This document shows, one piece after another, positions 1 to 6,706 of a stretch of 40,482 nt of DNA. Within the stretch, counting starts at the first letter, position 1. The number at the start of each line of letters is the position of its first letter. The stretch spans positions 1-40,482 of IMG/VR virus record IMGVR_UViG_3300009373_000018; one strand, given 5' to 3'. The stretch is from a virus. The position numbers were made by a program, and so were the translations under genes. The notes under the pieces were generated by a model, which saw only the letters and a list, made by a program, of their open reading frames with translations, was not told the DNA's origin and searched no databases.

Positions 1-1
1 C

Positions 2-220
2 CCAACCAAAAAGGCAGTACTTAGTCAAATAATAGCCGGGATTACTGTGTTTGAAAAGAGCATTGAAATGCGAGTAGGGGAGAGAATCTATTCTCTGCCT
101 ATAAACGAAAAAGTCCCAGCAAACACAAGGTTCACTGAGACTAATATCGAGCGGGATCGACGAGACTCGAACTCGCGACCTCCGGCTCGACAGGCCGTTA
201 TATCTGCAATAATAGCGTAA
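2..220 (+). CDS. 3' end of a host-side reading frame running into attL (unrecognised)
   Basis: An open frame enters from the left edge and runs 72 codons before a TAA at 218-220. Residues 1-50 or so (containing IAGITVFEKSIEMRVGERIY and KVPANTRF) look like ordinary protein. From codon 50 the frame reads through the tRNA-derived att repeat, giving the familiar translated-tRNA peptide RDSNSRPP, so the natural C-terminus was probably altered by the tRNA or the insertion. The first part faintly recalls the C-terminal region of large serine recombinases, but I cannot assign it. It is the only chromosomal coding sequence left of the prophage. Confidence 0.3.
   Translation, partial: PTKKAVLSQIIAGITVFEKSIEMRVGERIYSLPINEKVPANTRFTETNIERDRRDSNSRPPARQAVISAIIA
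149..197. repeat. attL: 49-bp direct repeat, left prophage boundary
   Basis: These 49 bases are identical to 40363-40411. Positions 152-197 are the antisense of the 3' part of tRNA-Asp (acceptor 3' strand, T arm, variable loop, anticodon arm). The match ends after GGCCG, where the left copy continues TTATAT and the right copy continues GCGTTC into the rest of the tRNA. The left copy is therefore the displaced chromosomal 3' tRNA fragment, not a functional tRNA. The integrase stop codon lies only 25 bp away, the usual arrangement for an integrase beside its own att site. Confidence 0.93.
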
Positions 221-221
221 G

Positions 222-1262
222 TTACAGTTTTTGTTCCGATATCTGTCCGATTTGACCCCTATTTTTTAGTGATTTGACCCCTTTTTCAAGCTGATCTGAA
301 AGCTTTACATAGTCCTCTTTGAGTAGATCTAAGTACCATCGTTCTGTAACCTTTACGGAGCTATGGCCAAGAAACTTTGAGACTTCATATATCGAGGCCC
401 CGTTTCTCAATAAAATAGCTCCAGCTGCTCGGCGTAGATCGTGAGCGGTAAATTTAATTCCACAAACTATGGATGTTTTTTTGAATCTTTTCTGAATATA
501 TGTATAACCTTGTGGAATCGGAGCCACTCTTTCTTTCCATGATCGAAGGATCTCCATAGCTCGATTTGATAATTCTACTCGATGCTGTTTGTTTCCTTCA
601 CCTAAAACAATGAATCTTTCTTGCTCATTGAAATCTAACCATGAGAATTTTTTTTGTAGAAGTTCTCTAGCCCTAGCTCCGGTTAGAAGATATAGCTCGA
701 TAGTATCTAAAGTCTCTTGATCTACATCAGCTGCTAGGATCTGAGAGATCTCGTTATCTGACAGGATCCTAACTTTCTTAATCTTTTCTCGCATAAACGA
801 GATGCGAGGAACGGTATCAATATACTCCATGGACTTCGCCCAATTGAGCATTGCTTTAACAGATCGAATGTCAGTATTGATTCCTCCTGGATGTCGATGG
901 GCATTCTCTAATTTGAATCGCTCGAAATGCTCCCGCTTTACCTTATTCACATCTCCTACGATATTAAAGAAATTTGTGAGTGCGAGACTAGTGCGACGGT
1001 AGGTATTATAGTGCCGGTTTCTCATCACCCAATCAAGATATATGTTGATGAGCTTCGAGAGTTTGATTGTCTTGGGCCTGGCGCGATCGTACCCATATTT
1101 CATCCGGGTGATCTCCGCCTGCTTCAGCTCGTAGATCTTGCGAGCTTCCGGTTCAGACATATACAAAAATTCCTTACGGTCCTTTCCTGAATTGGGATCA
1201 ATATAGCGAAGGAGAAAACAGGGTTGACGGATAGCCTTGGGATAAGGCTTGAGAGTAGCCAT
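222..1262 (-). CDS. int: Tyrosine site-specific integrase
   Basis: A 346-residue lambda-type integrase that would recombine attP with the tRNA-Asp attB. The N-terminal part resembles an arm-binding and core-binding region (to about residue 160). The C-terminal catalytic domain shows the expected residues: Arg197 in TGARARE, His274 and Arg277 in HDLRR, His300 in LGHSS, and nucleophile Tyr310 in ERWY. Its C-terminus abuts attL. The sequence before the ATG has no clear Shine-Dalgarno, so translation may be weak. It is the last gene of the leftward lysogeny operon. No excisionase adjoins it; the small DNA-binding protein at 7510-7713 is the best candidate for that role. Confidence 0.96.
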   Translation of the reverse strand: MATLKPYPKAIRQPCFLLRYIDPNSGKDRKEFLYMSEPEARKIYELKQAEITRMKYGYDRARPKTIKLSKLINIYLDWVMRNRHYNTYRRTSLALTNFFNIVGDVNKVKREHFERFKLENAHRHPGGINTDIRSVKAMLNWAKSMEYIDTVPRISFMREKIKKVRILSDNEISQILAADVDQETLDTIELYLLTGARARELLQKKFSWLDFNEQERFIVLGEGNKQHRVELSNRAMEILRSWKERVAPIPQGYTYIQKRFKKTSIVCGIKFTAHDLRRAAGAILLRNGASIYEVSKFLGHSSVKVTERWYLDLLKEDYVKLSDQLEKGVKSLKNRGQIGQISEQKL

Positions 1263-1359
1263 AATTTAATCTAGTACACAAAGGAGAGAATGTTGTTTAG
1301 CCTGATCTTCTGATGAGACCCTTGCATAAACAACAGCTTTATTCACAGATTGAAAATAA

Positions 1360-1917
1360 TTAAGCTAAGGCAGAAGCTTCTTGGTTTATATAATTAATAT
1401 TATTATTCAGATCTCTTATTTTTGTAATTGGCTTCAAACGCTTAATTTTCTGTGGTATGTATTTTTTAAGTGCTGGAATCACATACTTAATAGTGATATA
1501 GAATATGCTATTTGTAAAAATGATTTTTATAAGTTTATTATCAAAGGACTTAATTATTTCCTTTAATTCATTAGATGGATGTTGTTCAATTTTCTCAACC
1601 AGATTACGAATCTCCAAAATATCTTCTTCTGTTAACTTATCCATTATTTCTTCTATGGTTTTAAGATGTAATCGATGTACCTTTTCAAAATAATGCAGAC
1701 AATAAGAGAGACGTTTGTATATAATCTGGAATAGTTCATCATTTTCATCTATCTCACCCTCTGCTACGAGCCAAATCAAGTTATCTCTCAATACAAAAAA
1801 CTCATAGAGCTTTTCTTTAAATACATGGCGAACAGAAAAACGTATATTGAAATTGGCCCTTCTGATCAATATATAAAGTACTATAAGGCCTATCTCAATT
1901 GTCAGTAGTTTCAACAT
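1360..1917 (-). CDS. Membrane-anchored protein of unknown function
   Basis: A 185-residue protein with an N-terminal hydrophobic segment (about residues 4-18, LLTIEIGLIVLYILI) followed by a lysine- and glutamate-rich, mostly helical body. A second, weaker hydrophobic stretch (IIFTNSIFYITIKYVIPAL) lies near residues 132-150. I recognise no family. The start ATG lies inside the 3' end of the preceding gene (1895-2152), a 23-bp overlap that suggests translational coupling and a joint job. Its base composition is AT-richer than the phage core. Prophage gene pairs like this often encode superinfection exclusion or another cargo function, but that is only inference from position and topology. Confidence 0.72.
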   Translation of the reverse strand: MLKLLTIEIGLIVLYILIRRANFNIRFSVRHVFKEKLYEFFVLRDNLIWLVAEGEIDENDELFQIIYKRLSYCLHYFEKVHRLHLKTIEEIMDKLTEEDILEIRNLVEKIEQHPSNELKEIIKSFDNKLIKIIFTNSIFYITIKYVIPALKKYIPQKIKRLKPITKIRDLNNNINYINQEASALA

Positions 1918-2152
1918 TTGATGGCCTCCCTGATGGGATTCTGTTTTCTAATATTTTATCTTGAAGACGATCTCGTTCCTGGACTAGGCGATCGATTTCT
2001 TTATCGGCCCTTCTTTCCACTAACTTAACTTTTTTCTCAATAGAATCCAAATATCGTTTTAACAAATACCATACTAAGAAAACGAGCAGGGTTATACCAA
2101 TTCCCCATTTGCTTAGGAGTTCCCTCAACAAATCTTTGAGTAAATCTAGCAC
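1895..2152 (-). CDS. Small single-pass membrane protein with coiled coil
   Basis: An 85-residue protein starting with GTG, preceded at good spacing by GAGGAGAA on the minus strand. It has one transmembrane segment at about residues 17-32 (IGITLLVFLVWYLLKR). A charged heptad-like helix follows (IEKKVKLVERRADKEIDRL and on to about residue 70), then a short polar tail. This resembles phage spanin-like or exclusion-type small membrane proteins, but it lies in the lysogeny operon rather than with the lysis genes, so an exclusion or sensor role is more plausible. It overlaps the next membrane-protein gene by 23 bp. No family is recognised. Confidence 0.75.
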   Translation of the reverse strand: MLDLLKDLLRELLSKWGIGITLLVFLVWYLLKRYLDSIEKKVKLVERRADKEIDRLVQERDRLQDKILENRIPSGRPSNVETTDN

Positions 2153-2215
2153 AATTGTTCTCCTCTAGCTTAAAATCTAATCTATTATCTTGATAGATTC
2201 TATATAATGATTTTT

Positions 2216-2419
2216 CTACATTTCCCTTACCTCGAGCATTGCGTCTGCCCATGCATAGGCCACCTTTGCTGTATATTCCATTTTTGATGCTTTAGGAATT
2301 AATGCTTGCATGGCTTTAGCTGCAAAATAATCTCGCAGTGACATCCCTTTATTTTGTGCAAAATCTGGACCAATTTGATGGGGAAATGCAGGTCCCCCAT
2401 CTTTTTTTTCTTCACTCAT
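2216..2419 (-). CDS. Small conserved phage protein of unknown function
   Basis: A 67-residue protein with the pattern GGPAFP, then GMSLRDYFAAKAMQALI, then YAWADAMLE, which recurs in small hypothetical proteins of many prophages. AGAAAGGA precedes the ATG on the minus strand. The function is not known to me. It is the first gene after the six-element hairpin array, so that array forms its upstream untranslated region if the operon is transcribed leftward from the methyltransferase. Confidence 0.8.
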   Translation of the reverse strand: MSEEKKDGGPAFPHQIGPDFAQNKGMSLRDYFAAKAMQALIPKASKMEYTAKVAYAWADAMLEVREM

Positions 2420-2452
2420 TGTTATTCCTTTCTTATTTCATCTCAAATCTTT

Positions 2453-2536
2453 GGGCGGTGACAAGGCGAAAGGAGCATTCCCTTGGGGGGGAAAGCATTA
2501 TGGTATGGAGAATACCATTGAGAGAGGTCACCGCCC
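2453..2536. repeat. Stem-closed element 1 of 6 (84 nt)
   Basis: The ends GGGCGGTGAC (2453-2462) and GTCACCGCCC (2527-2536) pair perfectly. Inside are two further hairpins: GCaTTCCC with GGGAAaGC around 2475-2496, and ATGGTAT with ATACCAT (2500-2518, 5-nt loop). Together they suggest a three-way junction. On the plus strand a T-rich tail follows. The motif CGAAAGGAG occurs near the 5' side at 2467. Confidence 0.8.
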
Positions 2537-2561
2537 TAATTTCTTTTCTTTCTAATTTTTC

Positions 2562-2624
2562 GGACGGTGATAGCAACTAAATCAAGGACGAAAGGAGATG
2601 TTGATGATGAGACTATCACCGCCC
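2562..2624. repeat. Stem-closed element 2 of 6 (63 nt)
   Basis: GGACGGTGATAG (2562-2573) pairs with CTATCACCGCCC (2613-2624) at 11 of 12 positions. The inner stem ATCAA (2581-2585) with TTGAT (2601-2605) carries CGAAAGGAG in its loop. This is the shortest unit of the series. Confidence 0.8.
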
Positions 2625-2650
2625 TAGTTCTATTCACTTAACAAAAATCC

Positions 2651-2724
2651 AAGGGTAGTGACCACAAATGGGGCTTGGGAGTGGATTGAATCCCAAGCTA
2701 AGAAGGAGTGTGGCCACTACTCTT
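2651..2724. repeat. Stem-closed element 3 of 6 (74 nt)
   Basis: AAGGGTAGTGACCAC (2651-2665) pairs with GTGGCCACTACTCTT (2710-2724) at 14 of 15 positions, counting one G-T pair. A perfect inner 8-bp stem, GCTTGGGA with TCCCAAGC, spans 2673-2698. The arm is TA where element 1 has CG, and the partner strand changes to match. Five Ts follow on the plus strand (2723-2727). Confidence 0.82.
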
Positions 2725-2734
2725 TTTAAATGTT

Positions 2735-2803
2735 GGGCGATGATCAGATCGAAAGGAAACATCATATCATGGAGTAGGTGTGATTGAAGTATAATCACCG
2801 CCC
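2735..2803. repeat. Stem-closed element 4 of 6 (69 nt)
   Basis: GGGCGATGAT (2735-2744) pairs with ATCACCGCCC (2794-2803) at 9 of 10 positions. CGAAAGGAA lies at 2750. The inner pairing (ATCA with TGAT) is weak. TTTATTTTTT follows on the plus strand. Confidence 0.75.
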
Positions 2804-2813
2804 TTTATTTTTT

Positions 2814-2887
2814 AGAGTAGCAACCACTTTTGAGGTAGGTCCCTCTGAGAGGTGGGGCTCATACCTGAACTGAGCGGTTACTACTCT
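2814..2887. repeat. Stem-closed element 5 of 6 (74 nt)
   Basis: AGAGTAGCAACC (2814-2825) pairs with GGTTACTACTCT (2876-2887) at 11 of 12 positions. The inner stem AGGTA (2833-2837) with TACCT (2862-2866) encloses a GC-rich stretch. It uses the same TA-type arm as element 3. Confidence 0.78.
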
Positions 2888-2898
2888 TATTTGATTCT

Positions 2899-2970
2899 GG
2901 ACGATGATCCTTCATGATAAATTGTGAGATGACACATCCTTTGGGGATTTTTATCACCTGATCACCGCCC
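2899..2970. repeat. Stem-closed element 6 of 6 (72 nt)
   Basis: GGACGATGATC (2899-2909) pairs with GATCACCGCCC (2960-2970) at 9 of 11 positions. The inner stem TGATAAA (2915-2921) with TTTATCA (2950-2956) is perfect. A T-rich tail follows on the plus strand. It ends 25 bp from the stop codon of the methyltransferase gene. Confidence 0.75.
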
Positions 2971-2995
2971 TAATTCTTTCTATTAGTTGTAAAAA

Positions 2996-3889
2996 TTAAA
3001 GCTGATTGTTAAAACGAAATTTTGAACCTTCTAAATACTCTTCAATAATATCGACACCAATCCAACGACGTTTTAGACGTTCACATACTTCTCCTGTAAC
3101 GTTGGATCCTGTAAATGGATCAATTACAAGATTACCTTCATCAGTAAGCATCTTAATAAAGAATTCTGGGAGACCAGCTGGATATCTTGCTGGGTGAGGT
3201 TTTATACCAGTTTCTCTACACATACGGAGATAACGGCTATTGCTTTCAGTATGTGAAAATTGGAGTAAATTTGGAGGAATGGCGCCTTTATGTCTTTTAT
3301 TGAATTTAGTAGATATCTGATGTCCGCTAGGACGAAGTTTTGCTTTATAACCATTCTTCAATAATAACTCCATGCTCTCACTATATGGCCTCAAGACATT
3401 CTTATTGCTTGCTTTGGGATGAGGATCTTTAGAAAGCCACCACATAAAATCTACAGCATCTTTAACTCTCTCACGACGAACTGTTACCCATTCCGCGGGA
3501 GTGGGAAGCTTAGCTGGATTATACCAAAAGAATTCTTGAGCAAGGTAAAATTTGAAGTTAGGTATCTTACAGAGTTCAAGTAGTAATTCGTATTGATATA
3601 GATTTTTGGTTGGTTGACCACGTGTCCAGCTACCACCGATATGAATTACTAAACTGCCTTTTTGTTTTAAAATGGTGTGAAAAATACATGCGAATTCTTT
3701 AAACCACTCTACATATTCTGTGGCATCAACATTTCCATATTCTTTCTTACGTTGTAGTGCAAAGGGAGGAGATGTCATTATAAGATCAACTTTGCCTTCA
3801 AGGGATTTATTTGAAAACAACTCTTTAGAGTCTCCCAAATAAGTTATTCCATATTCTGTTTCATAGTACGGTTTGGTATTTTTTAACAT
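2996..3889 (-). CDS. Type II DNA methyltransferase, N4-cytosine type (beta order)
   Basis: A 297-residue SAM-dependent DNA methyltransferase. The catalytic motif IV is TSPPF (residues 39-43) in MTSPPFALQRKKEYGN, the form typical of N4-cytosine enzymes. The SAM-binding motif I, DPFTGSN (257-263), is near the C-terminus, giving the beta order of motifs. It lies 13 bp downstream of a restriction-endonuclease-like gene on the same strand, so the pair forms a restriction-modification system and this enzyme would protect the lysogen's own DNA. The recognition sequence cannot be read from the protein. An N6-adenine specificity is possible but less likely with SPPF. The adjacent hairpin array begins 25 bp after its stop. 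Confidence 0.93.
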   Translation of the reverse strand: MLKNTKPYYETEYGITYLGDSKELFSNKSLEGKVDLIMTSPPFALQRKKEYGNVDATEYVEWFKEFACIFHTILKQKGSLVIHIGGSWTRGQPTKNLYQYELLLELCKIPNFKFYLAQEFFWYNPAKLPTPAEWVTVRRERVKDAVDFMWWLSKDPHPKASNKNVLRPYSESMELLLKNGYKAKLRPSGHQISTKFNKRHKGAIPPNLLQFSHTESNSRYLRMCRETGIKPHPARYPAGLPEFFIKMLTDEGNLVIDPFTGSNVTGEVCERLKRRWIGVDIIEEYLEGSKFRFNNQL

Positions 3890-3902
3890 TGATCGCTCTC
3901 TA

Positions 3903-5276
3903 TTATGGCAACTCTAGTTTTTTTATTTCCATAGCACGTTCTGCTTCCCGGTTCAGGGTGTTAGCTATAAATGTGGGATTTTCTGCGATCTTTTGAAGAT
4001 CTGTTGAATCTAGGAGGATCACGTTTAGGTTTGTAGAATTCATTACGTGTTGGGAATATGCCCTTGCATCACTGCTAATATTGCCTGTAGAAACCACCAT
4101 CACAACATTTGATTTTAGCTGAAGTGTTAATCCAACTTCTTTGGCTACATCATCGAGACGAACAAATTTTGTGTTTTTGCATTGAATTTGCCACCGAGAG
4201 AAAATAAGACGTGTACCCTCAAAGATCAAATCAACTTCGGCTCCCCCAGTAGCTGCCCCACGAAGGCGGGTTGCCACATATTTGAGGTCAATTAATCTCA
4301 TTAGGTAGAATGCAAGGGCTTCCAATGCCAATCCTTTGATGTGTCTATCGGATGACTTCAACTCTTCAAGAATTTCTGGAAGAGCCTTCCGTAGCATTGG
4401 GCGGAGATCTGAGTGAGCTTGACTTTCAAGACTACTAATTAATGGTTCAATGAGGTCAGTTCGTATTTTGTCTGTAAGCCGCACCTCAAAAGGCTTGGCT
4501 CCTCTTCCGGCTGCTTTTGTACCACGTTCAAGAGATATGAAACCTGCTTCCTGGAGAGGATAGAGTATAGTTTTAGGCAGCATTTTCTCATTGAACTGAA
4601 CACCATATGTTGTGCTGGCCAATTTCTCCACATCATTTGACAAATAAGGACCGTTATCACCTAGGTTTGCGAGAGTTTTTAGGAAAGCCCTTTGCTCATC
4701 AGTTAACATAGAAACTTCATCTATTGATTCTGAAGATGTACCAATAACCTCCTCAAGGCGCTTAGTATCTATTTGCCAGTCCTTAGAAGTCACAACACCA
4801 GCCTTTTCCAACCATAACCGCATTATGCTTGGATGTTTCCCGCCCCTGGGGAAATAAACCTCCCTTTCTGCTAACCAAGCACGCAAACTTAGAAGATTTA
4901 CCTTATCTCCCCTAGCCTGAATATCTTGAACAGTTTGTATTACTATCAATCCTTTAAGATTTACCAAGATGTTTTGTGCAAAAACACGATATAATTCATC
5001 GGGAGTCTTTTTCAGAGAGAGAAGCTGTTTACCGAAATCTGTTAATGTTCCATCACGATTTAGGAGGAGGTAGGCAATCATTCCCAGTTTACAATTGTTC
5101 GCCAACTTTCCGCGGTTATAATCACTGGTTAGATGGGATTCAAAGTATTCGAGCCTTATGGCATCTTCAAGGGCATGCCAATCCCCACTATGTTCTTCTG
5201 CAAACTCTAAGACTCGAACTAAATCGATCTGGCTTGGGGAGAATTCGCTACCGAATGGAAGATCACTTTTTACCAT
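3903..5276 (-). CDS. Restriction endonuclease with Mrr-like PD-(D/E)XK domain
   Basis: A 457-residue protein. The C-terminal third carries a nuclease core of the Mrr_cat type: Glu319 in LALEAL, Asp349 in GGAEVDLIF, and Gln365-Cys-Lys367 in WQIQCKN. The first 300 residues look like winged-helix or DNA-recognition modules (for example LTDFGKQLLSL, LSNDVEKLA and LLYPLQEAGFISLERGTK-like segments). The partner methyltransferase follows 13 bp downstream. Together they would cut unmodified incoming DNA, protecting a lysogen against other phages. AGGATC precedes the ATG. Having the endonuclease gene first means protection must come from transcription order, enzyme kinetics or pre-existing methylation. 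Confidence 0.88.
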   Translation of the reverse strand: MVKSDLPFGSEFSPSQIDLVRVLEFAEEHSGDWHALEDAIRLEYFESHLTSDYNRGKLANNCKLGMIAYLLLNRDGTLTDFGKQLLSLKKTPDELYRVFAQNILVNLKGLIVIQTVQDIQARGDKVNLLSLRAWLAEREVYFPRGGKHPSIMRLWLEKAGVVTSKDWQIDTKRLEEVIGTSSESIDEVSMLTDEQRAFLKTLANLGDNGPYLSNDVEKLASTTYGVQFNEKMLPKTILYPLQEAGFISLERGTKAAGRGAKPFEVRLTDKIRTDLIEPLISSLESQAHSDLRPMLRKALPEILEELKSSDRHIKGLALEALAFYLMRLIDLKYVATRLRGAATGGAEVDLIFEGTRLIFSRWQIQCKNTKFVRLDDVAKEVGLTLQLKSNVVMVVSTGNISSDARAYSQHVMNSTNLNVILLDSTDLQKIAENPTFIANTLNREAERAMEIKKLELP

Positions 5277-5336
5277 TTTCTGATCCTATATAGAATTTAA
5301 TTCCTCCTCGCCACGCTATCTTTATATGAATTTTTA

Positions 5337-5534
5337 TTATGATGTAGGTTTATGGCCGGCCTTATTAACCATAGACTTTCTCACACTGCTTAAAAACTCA
5401 TCCCATATCTTAAGGTACTGTTCCTTATCTGACTTAATACTTGTACCAGAATCATGTTGCACCTCTAAATGCGTACGTAATAATTCAAATGCAACATCCT
5501 GTGGTTTTTTCCCAACACAACAGCAATCACACAT
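5337..5534 (-). CDS. Small cysteine-rich-start protein, unknown
   Basis: A 65-residue protein beginning MCDCCCVGKKPQDVAF, with four cysteines within the first six residues, then an amphipathic helical region (FELLRTHLEVQ) and a second helix (YLKIWDEFLSSVRKSM). The ribosome-binding site GGAGG is strong and 8 bases before the ATG. The cysteine cluster could bind a metal, but no family is recognised. It is co-directional with the repressor upstream and the restriction gene downstream. Confidence 0.7.
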   Translation of the reverse strand: MCDCCCVGKKPQDVAFELLRTHLEVQHDSGTSIKSDKEQYLKIWDEFLSSVRKSMVNKAGHKPTS

Positions 5535-5654
5535 TATTATATCCTCCTATTTCTTCTTTATATGAACCACCTTTTGATATCACTTATAACATCACTTTCC
5601 GCTTAATTTCCACAACTGGATAGTAGAATAGAATGTGTTCATCTATGCAAACGT

Positions 5655-5783
5655 TTACTTCTTTTTCCTTTTTTTTGGATAGTTTATCGTCTCAACTACC
5701 GTTGTCGCAGGACGTTGCTTCGCTTTCTTTCTTGTAATAAATTGACCAGTTTTCGCATCTCTAGCTACTTTTCTTTTAGCCAT
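5655..5783 (-). CDS. 42-residue basic phage protein
   Basis: A short gene encoding 42 residues. It starts MAKRKVARDAKTGQFIT, passes through RPATTVVETI and ends PKKRKKK. Small prophage proteins with the layout AKTGQFITKKxA ... TTVVET are common, so I take it as real. AGGGAGGA stands 7 bases upstream of the ATG. Very basic ends suggest nucleic-acid binding, but the function is unknown. Confidence 0.72.
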   Translation of the reverse strand: MAKRKVARDAKTGQFITRKKAKQRPATTVVETINYPKKRKKK

Positions 5784-5795
5784 TTTGATTCCTCC

Positions 5796-5861
5796 CTATT
5801 TAATGAGTTTTATCATCAGGATGATACCGCTGAGGTAATACATACCATTTCTTTCAAACAT
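5796..5861 (-). CDS. 21-residue membrane micropeptide (possible)
   Basis: A tiny frame, MFERNGMYYLSGIILMIKLI plus Lys, has an excellent ribosome-binding site (AAGGAG, 5 bases before the ATG). It sits between the repressor stop (5897) and the basic 42-residue gene. The hydrophobic run YYLSGIILMIKLI could insert in a membrane. It may also act only as a translated leader coupling the following gene. Evidence is limited to the start site and position. Confidence 0.42.
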   Translation of the reverse strand: MFERNGMYYLSGIILMIKLIK

Positions 5862-5896
5862 TATCTCTCCTTATGCTAATAAATTAGATATCAAAT

Positions 5897-6652
5897 TCAT
5901 CGAGGCTTCACATGAACTACTTTATGATAAAAAACAATCTGATCGACTGTAAGCGTAGTTTTATGAGGTTTATAATCAGGATTAAGACTTATTAGATCAA
6001 TTTTATCTCCGTGGAACCTTATTTCCTTAACCATGGTTTCTTCAGAATCTTTCAGCTTTACTACAACTCTGTCTTTATTTTTCACTGTTGCAGCTGGACT
6101 ACCCCAGACTATATCACCAGGTCGAAATACTGGATACATTGATTCACCATATATTGAATCAACCCTTAGCGCATAAGCCGTAATATCTTTAAGATCGTAT
6201 GGTCTGACTAGCCACTCTTCAGCTGCTCCAACAGGATATCCCATATCATCAAAAGCCGCTCCTGTTCCTGCACCAATATTCCCTATTAAAGGAACACGTA
6301 GCCCTTCAATATCTGGAGGAGCCCAAAATGCATTCTTTGGTCGATCAGGTGAAGGAGGAAACTCCTCACCAGGCTTCAACTCTCGATCCTTAAACTCACA
6401 CTCAGTATGCTTATCGTTCCAAATAATATCTTTTTTAAAAACGTCTGCTAAGCTATTCAAATTACCTTCGTGAGGTTTTCCTTTTCCTAGCCTCCATCTC
6501 CACAAAGTATTTGGTCGAATTCCTATCTTTTTAGCAAGCAAACCTTGTTTCCAAGATTCAGCATCTTTCGAGTTCAACAACTCTTTAACAGATTCAATTA
6601 CGGGTTTCATATTCGAAATATAGTCTATCCTTGTTTCCTTTATATCTTCCAT
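5897..6652 (-). CDS. LexA/CI-like lysogeny repressor, S24 autoprotease
   Basis: About 251 residues from the ATG at 6652. The N-terminal helix-turn-helix lies around residues 36-70 (QGLLAKKIGIRPNTLWRWRLGKG). The C-terminal peptidase S24 domain has a putative cleavage site Ala128-Gly129 in GNIGAGT, catalytic Ser171 in GESMYPVFRPGDIV and catalytic Lys209 in MVKEIRF. RecA-stimulated self-cleavage would therefore induce the prophage. An upstream ATG at 6682 overlaps a TATAAT-like -10 on the minus strand, so I prefer 6652. The gene is divergent from the Cro-like gene and heads the leftward operon with the restriction-modification genes. Confidence 0.93.
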   Translation of the reverse strand: MEDIKETRIDYISNMKPVIESVKELLNSKDAESWKQGLLAKKIGIRPNTLWRWRLGKGKPHEGNLNSLADVFKKDIIWNDKHTECEFKDRELKPGEEFPPSPDRPKNAFWAPPDIEGLRVPLIGNIGAGTGAAFDDMGYPVGAAEEWLVRPYDLKDITAYALRVDSIYGESMYPVFRPGDIVWGSPAATVKNKDRVVVKLKDSEETMVKEIRFHGDKIDLISLNPDYKPHKTTLTVDQIVFYHKVVHVKPR

Positions 6653-6666
6653 TTGTAAAGATTTCC

Positions 6667-6703
6667 TTGACAAACAGTCCATTATAGATTACATTTGGAA
6701 TGT
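6667..6703 (+). promoter_or_regulatory. Rightward early promoter with overlapping operator
   Basis: A perfect -35 TTGACA (6667-6672) is followed by a 17-bp spacer and a -10-like TACATT (6690-6695). The perfect inverted repeat ACATT-TGG-AATGT (6691-6703) covers the -10, as a repressor operator would. On the other strand TATAAT (6681-6686, reverse) can serve as the -10 of the repressor promoter with a poor -35. The predicted rightward start near 6702 lies only about 5 bases from the ATG of the Cro-like gene, so that mRNA may be nearly leaderless. Confidence 0.68.
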
Positions 6704-6706
6704 ATT

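Noticed and set aside
152-197. Second tRNA-Asp gene at the left end
   Set aside because: Only the 3' part of the tRNA (anticodon arm to acceptor) is present; the D arm and 5' acceptor strand are missing, so it is an att remnant.
2453-2970. CRISPR array
   Set aside because: There are no identical direct repeats and no unique spacers of constant size; each unit is an inverted structure with variable interior, and no cas genes are present.
2453-2970. Integron attC sites or gene cassettes
   Set aside because: The units are adjacent without genes between them, and the conserved GTTRRRY/RYYYAAC core pair is not present at their ends.
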